Origin: Bradyrhizobium sp. SRL28
GTDB lineage: Bacteria > Pseudomonadota > Alphaproteobacteria > Rhizobiales > Xanthobacteraceae
Assembly (NCBI RefSeq): GCF_018596315.1
Contig: NZ_JAHEAG010000006.1
Coordinates: 1-64,000, forward strand
Reading direction: 5' to 3'
Length of the DNA stretch: 64,000 nucleotides
The notes under the pieces are model-generated. The model saw nothing but the letters and a program-made list of their open reading frames with translations, made no database searches and was not told where the DNA came from. The stretch's first letter is position 1. The number at the start of each line of letters is the position of its first letter. Positions 57,346-64,000 of this stretch are shown here, one piece after another. The translations under genes were made by a program, and so were the position numbers.

Positions 57346-58092
57346 ATGACCATCGACGTCATCGATCTCCGCGACTTCTATTCGCAGCGCCTCGGCATCG
57401 TGGCGCGGCAGCTGATCAACCGCGGCATCCGGGCGCGCTGGCCCGATGCGGCGGGGCAGCGCGTGCTCGGGCTCGGCTACCCGACGCCCTATCTGGGCCT
57501 GTTTCGCGAGGATTCCGAACGCTGCATCGCCTTCATGCCGGCGGCGCAGGGCGTGTTGAAATGGCCGACCGCGCGCCCCGCGCTGGCGACCCTGATCGAC
57601 GAATTCTCGATGCCACTGCCGGACGCCGCGGTGGACCGCATCCTGCTGGTCCATGCGCTGGAAATGTCTGATGATCCGGAGCGCTTGCTGCGCGAGGTGT
57701 GGCGGGTGCTGGCGCCGTCCGGGCGGCTGATCGCGGTGATCCCGAACCGGCGCGGCGTGTGGACGCGTACCGACACTACGCCGTTCGGTCACGGCCGGCC
57801 CTATTCGCGTGCGCAGATCACGCAATTGCTGCGGCAGACCTGGTTCACGCCGGCTTCGTGGGGCGAGGCGCTGTTCCTGCCGCCGGTCGGCAATAGCTGG
57901 TTTTTGCGCTCGGCGATGGCGTGGGAGCGTGTCGGCGCGGCGCTGTCGCTACCGTTCGCCGGCGTCCATATCGTGGAGGCGACCAAGCAGGTCTATCGCG
58001 CGATCCCCGCGGGCCGTGAACGCACCCGGTTGATTCCGTCGCTGGAGCCGGTGCTGGTGCCGTCGTCGACGGCGACAAGGGATAACGCGTAA
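57346..58092 (+). CDS. Class I SAM-dependent methyltransferase
   Basis: A 248-residue protein of the Methyltransf_11 type. Motif I is the unusual VLGLGYPTPYLGLF near residue 43-56; the post-motif region DAAVDRILLVHALEMSDDPE matches the motif that precedes substrate binding in this group. It is divergent from gloB, an arrangement common in related genomes. Substrate unknown. Confidence 0.8.
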   Translation: MTIDVIDLRDFYSQRLGIVARQLINRGIRARWPDAAGQRVLGLGYPTPYLGLFREDSERCIAFMPAAQGVLKWPTARPALATLIDEFSMPLPDAAVDRILLVHALEMSDDPERLLREVWRVLAPSGRLIAVIPNRRGVWTRTDTTPFGHGRPYSRAQITQLLRQTWFTPASWGEALFLPPVGNSWFLRSAMAWERVGAALSLPFAGVHIVEATKQVYRAIPAGRERTRLIPSLEPVLVPSSTATRDNA

Positions 58093-58102
58093 CGCGTCGT
58101 GG

Positions 58103-58223
58103 GTCGTCCCTGCGAAAGCAGGTACCCATAGCCACTGGCGGTAATTGTTTTAGAAAGTCCACCGCCAGCGTGCTTCAAAATGAAGGCCGCGGCGTATGGG
58201 TCCCCGCGTTCGCGGGGACGACG
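58103..58223. repeat. Composite palindromic repeat, copy 5
   Basis: Left end GTCGTCCCTGCGAAAGCAGG with inner end CCCATAGCCACTGG; right inner end GCCGCGGCGTATGGG leading to CGGGGACGACG. It lies between convergent genes. One arm has a base change (GGTACCC for GGGACCC). Confidence 0.85.
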
Positions 58224-58241
58224 ATATAGCGAGCGAACTAT

Positions 58242-58988
58242 CTACTCATTCCCCGGATTGAAATCTTCGCTGGGCGCGGCAGGCGCGGCCATGCCGTCGG
58301 GACGCGGGCCATGCGGCCGGCGGCGCCGGCGCGGGAAACGCTCGCCGCCACGGCCCTCTTCATAGCCGCCGGGCGCGCCGTTCACCTGCGGCTGCGGGCC
58401 GGTGATGAAGGAGGGCAGGCGATCGACGCCGCCGGTGTCGGCAATCACCGGCTGCGGCTGGGGTTGCGGCTGATATTGCGGCTGCGGACGAGGCTCGCGG
58501 TCGCGATGATGCTCGCGCGGCTGCTGGTCGCGCTGGTAGGACTGACCGTCGCCCCGCTGTTCACGCGGATTGTTGTCGCGGATGTAGGGTTGCGGCTGCT
58601 GCGGGACGAAGCCCGGTTCCTGGCCGAAATGCGAGAAGCTCTCGCCCTCGTCCTCGCCGTCTTCGGTCGCCGGCGCTTCGTTGTCGACGCGCGGCTGCGG
58701 CTGGTTCTGCCGGAACTGCTCCTGGGCGGCTGCGATCAGGCGGAAATAGTGTTCGGCGTGCTGGTAGTAGTTCTCGGCCGCGACCGGGTCGCCGGAAGAG
58801 CGCGCGTCACGCGCCAGCTGAACGTATTTTTCGGCGACGTGCGAGGCAGTGCCGCGGATCTTGATATCGGGTCCGTTCGATTCGAACACCCGGGTCATGG
58901 GGTTTTGACCGCGCCGGTTATTATTGTTGCTGTTATTGTTGTTATTATTCCGGTTACGCATCCGCTTGTTGTTCTGACCGTTTCTCAT
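58242..58988 (-). CDS. DUF4167 domain protein with poly-Asn N-terminus
   Basis: A 248-residue protein. Residues 12-25 are nearly all Asn, encoded by an AT-rich triplet run. The DUF4167 core lies at about 30-95 (RVFESNGPDIKIRGTASHVA, then YVQLARDARSSGDPVAAENY). The rest is Gln/Pro/Arg-rich and probably disordered. Such proteins are typical of alphaproteobacteria and lie near prmC and prfA. RNA binding is a common guess, not shown. Confidence 0.9.
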   Translation of the reverse strand: MRNGQNNKRMRNRNNNNNNSNNNNRRGQNPMTRVFESNGPDIKIRGTASHVAEKYVQLARDARSSGDPVAAENYYQHAEHYFRLIAAAQEQFRQNQPQPRVDNEAPATEDGEDEGESFSHFGQEPGFVPQQPQPYIRDNNPREQRGDGQSYQRDQQPREHHRDREPRPQPQYQPQPQPQPVIADTGGVDRLPSFITGPQPQVNGAPGGYEEGRGGERFPRRRRRPHGPRPDGMAAPAAPSEDFNPGNE

Positions 58989-59476
58989 GTCTCGCCTTTA
59001 TTCCAGCCCTGAAGTTATGCAGTTGCCGTCGTATCCTCATCGCATCCGGGCGCACTCAGGCGCACCGAATCACGATGCCGTTCAGATTCATGTCGTCGAT
59101 TTCGCCAACCCTCGCGTTCAACAAAGACGCGTTCCCCAACCGGCCGCGTTCACCGCACGCCGGACCAAATCATTCAGCCTGCCAAAACCAGCCTAATCGT
59201 CTTGCGTGACGGCTTCGCGTGAGTGGCTGTTGCGTAAGTCTTCAAGCGCAATATCAGGCTTTCGTTCGCTTTGCGGTCGAGAGCAGCACAGCTCCAGCTA
59301 TTGCGCTCAATTCGACCTGCGTTTTGGAACCTTTCACCCGGCGGGCTCTCGTTTCGAGAACTCTGGCCTCACCCGTGTAATCTTACGGGGCCAGCAACCC
59401 TGGACCGATGTTGTGAGCGGAACGTAGTCGCTCCCGGGGAATATTCCAAGGGGTTTTTTTGCGTTCCAAAAGGACT
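58989..59476. other. Intergenic region with T-run, possible small RNA
   Basis: About 488 bases with no recognisable protein. Short frames exist but lack good starts and similarity. Near the right end GGGGAATATTCC and AAGGGG are followed by seven T residues at 59454-59460, a weak factor-independent terminator on the plus strand. A non-coding RNA on that strand is possible. No tmRNA, RNase P or 4.5S RNA signature was seen. Confidence 0.35.
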
Positions 59477-60358
59477 TTATCGGGCCATTTTGTGGCCCGC
59501 GACGGCCCTCGGAATGCCGGCCAGATCGACTTTGGGGGCGATCACAGGCGTTAACCCTGCGGCAGCCATCAAAGCCTGGATAGGGCCGCTTTGGCCTTGT
59601 CCGGCTTCCACAACGAGGGGGCCGTCCGGTGCCAGAAGGCGAGCCGCCTGAGGAATCAGCGCGCGGTAGGCGTCCAGCCCGTCGGCGCCGCCATCGAGCG
59701 CGGCCAGCGGATCGTGATTCCGCACCTCCGCCGCCAGACCATCGATGTCCGTCGAGCGGATATAGGGCGGATTCGAAACGATCAGATCAAACAAACCTGA
59801 CAGTCCGCTCGCATAATCGCACGCGATGAGCGTCGTGCGATCCGACAGCCCCGCGCGAGCCGCATTGGCCCCGGCGGTTTGCAAGGCGCCCTCCGAAATG
59901 TCGGTCCCGAATCCTTGCGCCGCCGGCAGCTCGGACAACAGCGCCAGCAGGATCGCGCCGGAACCGGTGCCGAGATCGGCGATGCGCAACGGACGATCGA
60001 GGTTTCCGCCGGCGCGCAGCAGTTCCAGCGCCAGCTCGACCACCGTCTCGGTATCGGGTCGCGGCACCAGCGTCGCGGGGGAGAGTTGCAGCGACAGTCC
60101 CCAGAATTCCTTCTCGCCGATGATGCGGGCGACCGGTTCTCCCGCGAGGCGGCGGCGGGCGAATGCTTCGAGGCGTGCCGATTCATCCGGCGTGAGTTGG
60201 CGCTGCGCGGCCGTGATCAAGCCGGTCAGGTCGAGGCCGAGTGCGTGACCGATCAGAAGGCGGGCGTCGAGCTCGGCGGATTCGATGGCGGCGGATTTGA
60301 ACTGCGCGGACAGGACACGCCGGGCGGTCTCGATGGTTTGTCCGGCGAAATCCGTCAT
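59477..60358 (-). CDS. prmC: Release factor glutamine methyltransferase
   Basis: A 293-residue methyltransferase that modifies the GGQ glutamine of release factors. The SAM motif ADLGTGSGAILLALL and the diagnostic VSNPPYIRS are present. The start MTDFAGQTIET at 60358 is chosen; an upstream ATG at 60385 lies near a repeat. prfA, whose product is its substrate, is the next gene upstream, separated by a repeat. Confidence 0.94.
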   Translation of the reverse strand: MTDFAGQTIETARRVLSAQFKSAAIESAELDARLLIGHALGLDLTGLITAAQRQLTPDESARLEAFARRRLAGEPVARIIGEKEFWGLSLQLSPATLVPRPDTETVVELALELLRAGGNLDRPLRIADLGTGSGAILLALLSELPAAQGFGTDISEGALQTAGANAARAGLSDRTTLIACDYASGLSGLFDLIVSNPPYIRSTDIDGLAAEVRNHDPLAALDGGADGLDAYRALIPQAARLLAPDGPLVVEAGQGQSGPIQALMAAAGLTPVIAPKVDLAGIPRAVAGHKMAR

Positions 60359-60387
60359 GCGGCGTCCTCGCGCAAATCCCTCCACAC

Positions 60388-60548
60388 GTCGTCCCTGCGA
60401 ACGCAGGGACCCATACGCCGCGGCTTCTCGATTGAGGCGGTGTGGGTTGATATCTTCCGCCGCAACGAAAGCCTGTGGTTATGGGTCCCTGCGTTCGCAG
60501 GGACGACGATAGAATCGTTCATGGGTCCCCGCTTTCGCGGGGACGACG
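60388..60548. repeat. Composite palindromic repeat, copy 6 (three arms)
   Basis: It begins GTCGTCCCTGCGAACGCAGG with inner end CCCATACGCCGCGG, has the right inner end GTGGTTATGGGTCCCTGCG, and then an extra arm ATGGGTCCCCGCTTTCGCGG ending in GGACGACG. It lies between prfA and prmC, which read through it on the minus strand. Confidence 0.85.
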
Positions 60549-60560
60549 AGGAGGCGGTCC

Positions 60561-61640
60561 TCACGCCGCTGCGCCTTGGGCTGCGAGTTGTGCCGCCTGA
60601 TGCTCAGTCGTCAGCGCGTCGGTCAATTCGCCCAGCGCTTCGCCCGAAATCACCTGCGGCAATTTGTAGAGCGTCAGGTTGATGCGGTGGTCGGTGACGC
60701 GGCCTTGCGGGAAATTATAGGTGCGGATGCGCTCGCTTCGATCGCCGGAGCCGACCTTCTCCTTGCGGTCCGCGGAGCGCGCCGCATCGACGCGCTGACG
60801 TTCGGCGTCGTAGATGCGCGAGCGCAGAATGTTCATCGCGGAGGCGCGGTTCTTGTGCTGCGAGCGGCTGTCCTGCATCATCACCACGATGCCGGTCGGA
60901 ATATGGGTGATGCGGATCGCCGATTCGGTCTTGTTGACGTGCTGGCCGCCGGCGCCTTGCGCGCGCATGGTCTCGATCCGCAGATCGTCGTTCTTGATGT
61001 CGACATCGACGTCCTCGACCTCGGGCAGAACGGCGACCGTAGCCGCGGACGTGTGAATGCGTCCCTGCGTCTCGGTGTCGGGCACGCGCTGCACGCGGTG
61101 CACGCCGGATTCGAATTTCAGTTTTGCAAATGCGCCGCGGCCCTGCACCTCGGCGATGATTTCCTTGAAGCCGCCCATGGTGCCTTCGGAGGCCGAGATC
61201 ACCTCGACCTTCCAGCCCTGCAAGGCAGCAAAACGCTCATACATCCGGAACAGGTCGCCGGCGAACAATGAGGCCTCGTCGCCGCCGGTGCCGGCGCGAA
61301 TTTCCAGCATCACGTTGCGGTCGTCCATGGCGTCCTTGGGCAGCAGCGCCACGCGAATCTTCTGCTCCAGTTCGGCCACGCGCGCCTGCAGCGTTTCGAG
61401 CTCGGCTTCGGCCATGCTGCGCATTTCGGGATCGGTGGCGGCATCCGCCAGCAGCTGTTCGGCGCCTGCAATCTCGGCCCGTGCCGCGCGATAGTCTTTC
61501 ACCGCGTCGATCAGCGGATTGAGCTCGGCAAGCTCGCGCGTGATCTGCACGTATTTTTCGGAATTCAACTGACCCAGCAGCTCGGCCTCCAGCGAGGCGT
61601 GGTGGGCGAGCAGGATATCGAGTTTGGCTTCGGGTAGCAT
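60561..61640 (-). CDS. prfA: Peptide chain release factor 1
   Basis: A 359-residue translation release factor for UAA and UAG. The peptidyl-tRNA hydrolysis motif [13 protein letters not shown] lies near residue 228. The stop-codon reading region is in the central domain ([18 protein letters not shown]). Length is standard. It is preceded by ptsP 54 bases upstream. Confidence 0.97.
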   Translation of the reverse strand: MLPEAKLDILLAHHASLEAELLGQLNSEKYVQITRELAELNPLIDAVKDYRAARAEIAGAEQLLADAATDPEMRSMAEAELETLQARVAELEQKIRVALLPKDAMDDRNVMLEIRAGTGGDEASLFAGDLFRMYERFAALQGWKVEVISASEGTMGGFKEIIAEVQGRGAFAKLKFESGVHRVQRVPDTETQGRIHTSAATVAVLPEVEDVDVDIKNDDLRIETMRAQGAGGQHVNKTESAIRITHIPTGIVVMMQDSRSQHKNRASAMNILRSRIYDAERQRVDAARSADRKEKVGSGDRSERIRTYNFPQGRVTDHRINLTLYKLPQVISGEALGELTDALTTEHQAAQLAAQGAAA

Positions 61641-61694
61641 GGCGTGGTTCTCAGGGATCGAAAGGGAAGGCGGCGTTGTCGGGCGCGAGCCTCG

Positions 61695-63962
61695 CTACAA
61701 CGACAGCCCCTCGGCTTCCGCGAATTCCGTCAGTTTCTTCCGGATCGAAACGCTGCCGGCCGGCGCCTCGAGCAGCGGCATCATGACAGCCTCGGCCTTC
61801 TTGGCGTCGAGGTCCAGGATCATCGCCTTTACCGGACCGTGCGCGGTGGCGGATAGCGACAGCGAGCGGTAGCCCAGCGCAATCAGCGCCAGCGCGCCGA
61901 GCGGCTTGGAGGCCATCTCGCCGCACAGCGACGCCGTCTTCTTCGCCGCCTGCGCCTTGCGCACGATGTCATGAAGCGCACGCATGATCGGCGCCGACAT
62001 GGTGTCGAACCGCTCGGAAACCTTGGCGTTGCCGCGGTCGACCGCGAACATGAACTGGAACAGGTCGTTCGATCCGACCGAAACGAAATCGACCTTCTTC
62101 AGGAGTTCGTCGAGCTGATAGAGCAGCGCCGGCACCTCCACCATGGTGCCGACGTCGATCCGTTCCGGCAGCGCATGGCCGTGCTGGCGCAGATATGTCA
62201 GTTCGCGCTCGACGATCGCCTTGGCCTGGTCGAATTCGGCGACATCGGAAATCATCGGGAACATGATCTTCAGCGCGCGGCCGCCGCCGGCCCGCAGCAA
62301 AGCGCGGATCTGGCCGCGCAATAATCCCGGCCGGTCCAGCCCGAGCCGGATCGCCCGCCAGCCGAGCGCGGGATTTTCCTCGATCACGGTCTCCATATAG
62401 GGCAGCGCCTTGTCGCCGCCGATATCGAGGGTGCGGAACGTCACGGGCTTGGAGCCCGCGGCATCCAGCACGGTGCGATAGAGCGCCAACTGGTCCGAGC
62501 TGCGCGGCAGGCTCTGGCCGACCATGAACTGCAGTTCGGTGCGGAACAGCCCGATGCCGGCGCTGCCGGTATCGTCGATATGCGGCAGGTCGATCACGAG
62601 GCCCGCGTTGATCATCAGCTCGACCGGCTGGCCGTCCTTGGTCACGCAGGGCATGTCGCGCAGCGCGGCGTACTGCGCCTGTCGCCGCGCGCGAAACCGC
62701 ACCCGCTCGGCATAGGCCGATTCGATCTCGGCCGAGGGGCGGACATAGATCGAGCCCGAGGTGCCATCGACGATGATGGCGTCGCCGGGATCGGCGATGC
62801 CGGGGGCGTTCGGCACTTCGCCGACGGCGGGAATGCCGAGCGCGCGCGCCACGATCGAGACGTGGGAATTCGCGGTGCCTTCCTCCAGCACCAGGCCGCG
62901 CAGCCGCTTGCGGTCATAGTCGAGCAGCGCCGCAGGTCCCATCGCGCGCGCGATCAGGATGGCGTTCTCGGGAAGCTGCTCGCGCGAGGGTGCATGATCC
63001 TGTCCCACCAATTGCCGCATCAGGCGATGGCCGAGGTCTTCCAGATCGTGCAGGCGGTCGCGCAGATAGGGATCGGTCGAGCGCAACATGCGGGCGCGGG
63101 TATCGGATTGCACGCGCTCGACGGCGGCTTCGGCGGTCAGGCCGGTGGCGACCGCTTCGTGCAATTTGTGCGACCAGCCGTGATCATTGGCGAACATCCG
63201 ATAGGCTTCCAGCACCTCGCGGTGCTCGCCGCCCTCGGCGACATCGCCGCGCTCCAGCATGCGGTCGAGATCGGCGCGCAGCTTGGTCAGCGCAGCATCC
63301 AGCTTCTTGATTTCCTTCGGCAGGTCTTCGGCGATGTAGTTGGTGATGACGACGCGCGGCTCGTGCAGCACGACATGGCCGAGCGCGATGCCGTCGGACA
63401 GGATTGCGCCGGTCTTGTGCAGGGAATGCCCCGCTGCGGGTTCCGCGCCGGGCTGCGCCAGCGCCGCCAATTCGCCGGAGGCGATCATTTCCGCCAGCAC
63501 CATGGCGGTGGTCTGCAGCGCCTCGACCTCTTCCTCGACATAGGTGCGCTTGGCGCGGTTCTGCACGACAAGCACGCCGAGCGTGTTGCCGGCGCGCAGG
63601 ATCGGCACGCCAAGGAACGAATGGTAGATTTCTTCGCCGGTTTCCGGGCGGAATGAGAACGCCGGATGGCTTTGCGCGTCGGAGAGGTTGAGCGGGCTCG
63701 CCTCGCTGGACACGAGGCCGACGAGGCCCTCATGCGCGTTCAGCACCGTCCGGTGCACCGCGTCGCGGTTCAGACCTTCGGTGGCATAAAGTTCGAGCGT
63801 GTTATCGATGCGCAGCACGTAACAAGAGCAGACCTCGGCCACCATGTTGGCCGCGATCAGGACCACGATCTTGTCCAGGCGTTCCTGGGCCGAGACCTTC
63901 TCCGCCATGGTTTCGCGGAGCCGTCTCAACAAGACGCGGGGGCCTCCCGAAGCGCTCCGCAT
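61695..63962 (-). CDS. ptsP: Phosphoenolpyruvate-protein phosphotransferase, nitrogen type (EI-Ntr)
   Basis: A 755-residue first enzyme of the nitrogen phosphotransferase relay. A GAF domain covers about 25-170 (ERLDKIVVLIAANMVAEVCS at its start). The phosphorylated His lies in EEGTANSHVSIVARALG. The PEP-binding barrel has DIGGDKALPY and SVGSNDLFQFMFAVDR, and the catalytic Cys is in ASLCGEMAS. It donates phosphate to NPr and then EIIA-Ntr. The start at 63962 gives a full GAF domain. Any upstream partner lies outside the window. Confidence 0.95.
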   Translation of the reverse strand: MRSASGGPRVLLRRLRETMAEKVSAQERLDKIVVLIAANMVAEVCSCYVLRIDNTLELYATEGLNRDAVHRTVLNAHEGLVGLVSSEASPLNLSDAQSHPAFSFRPETGEEIYHSFLGVPILRAGNTLGVLVVQNRAKRTYVEEEVEALQTTAMVLAEMIASGELAALAQPGAEPAAGHSLHKTGAILSDGIALGHVVLHEPRVVITNYIAEDLPKEIKKLDAALTKLRADLDRMLERGDVAEGGEHREVLEAYRMFANDHGWSHKLHEAVATGLTAEAAVERVQSDTRARMLRSTDPYLRDRLHDLEDLGHRLMRQLVGQDHAPSREQLPENAILIARAMGPAALLDYDRKRLRGLVLEEGTANSHVSIVARALGIPAVGEVPNAPGIADPGDAIIVDGTSGSIYVRPSAEIESAYAERVRFRARRQAQYAALRDMPCVTKDGQPVELMINAGLVIDLPHIDDTGSAGIGLFRTELQFMVGQSLPRSSDQLALYRTVLDAAGSKPVTFRTLDIGGDKALPYMETVIEENPALGWRAIRLGLDRPGLLRGQIRALLRAGGGRALKIMFPMISDVAEFDQAKAIVERELTYLRQHGHALPERIDVGTMVEVPALLYQLDELLKKVDFVSVGSNDLFQFMFAVDRGNAKVSERFDTMSAPIMRALHDIVRKAQAAKKTASLCGEMASKPLGALALIALGYRSLSLSATAHGPVKAMILDLDAKKAEAVMMPLLEAPAGSVSIRKKLTEFAEAEGLSL

Positions 63963-64000
63963 GTGCTGGTATCCTCCCCCGCGAGGCCAGCCCGCCGGGT

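Overview
The window reads as chromosomal DNA of a Bradyrhizobium-like alphaproteobacterium (family Nitrobacteraceae). The basis is high GC, dense operons, the run ptsP-prfA-prmC-DUF4167, the phaR/phaA/phaB cluster, and many short palindromic intergenic repeats. I saw no rRNA, tRNA, CRISPR array, intact insertion sequence or prophage. Genus is inference from gene content and style, not from a marker search.

Layout. 0.1-8.2 kb: glnD (PII uridylyltransferase), a sulfonate/nitrate-type ABC importer (substrate-binding protein, permease, ATPase), an OsmC protein, an unrecognised membrane protein, and a tandem GrlR-like protein. 8.3-11 kb: mutS. 11.2-30 kb: a large accessory catabolic region. It holds pcaF, pcaHG, a third intradiol dioxygenase, a TIM-barrel protein with 3-dehydroshikimate-dehydratase-like metal ligands, a LysR regulator, an AroE paralogue with features of an NAD-linked quinate/shikimate dehydrogenase, a five-gene branched-chain-type ABC importer, a Gfo/Idh/MocA dehydrogenase, a two-domain QuiC-type 3-dehydroshikimate dehydratase, an exported tannase/feruloyl esterase and an FAD oxidoreductase. 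A chimeric gene relic and a DMT exporter follow. The simplest reading is that plant esters are cleaved outside the cytoplasm, the released quinate/shikimate-type acid is imported, oxidised and dehydrated to protocatechuate, and protocatechuate enters the beta-ketoadipate pathway.

30-36 kb: an ArsR/AHSA1 pair with a clear operator-like dyad, a marR-emrA-emrB efflux operon with an operator-like repeat, a Zur-like Fur protein and an EamA transporter. 36-43.6 kb: a sulfurtransferase, ispG, a TauD-type dioxygenase, a Rieske oxygenase, a Na+/H+ antiporter, the decayed 3' end of a flavin monooxygenase, and an NTF2-like protein. 43.9-49.8 kb: a caspase-like exported protein, a DUF1345 protein, a polyprenyl diphosphate synthase, mtgA, rpmF and two small hypotheticals. 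50-55.9 kb: a PAS-GGDEF-EAL protein with a degenerate cyclase motif, phaR, phaA, phaB and another EamA transporter. 56-64 kb: a DUF985 cupin, gloB, a methyltransferase, a DUF4167 protein, prmC, prfA and ptsP.

Intergenic DNA is rich in repeats. One composite family of about 120 bp (two inverted hairpin arms with distinct inner ends) occurs six times, and at least three other palindromic families are present. Several dyads next to regulator genes look like operators.
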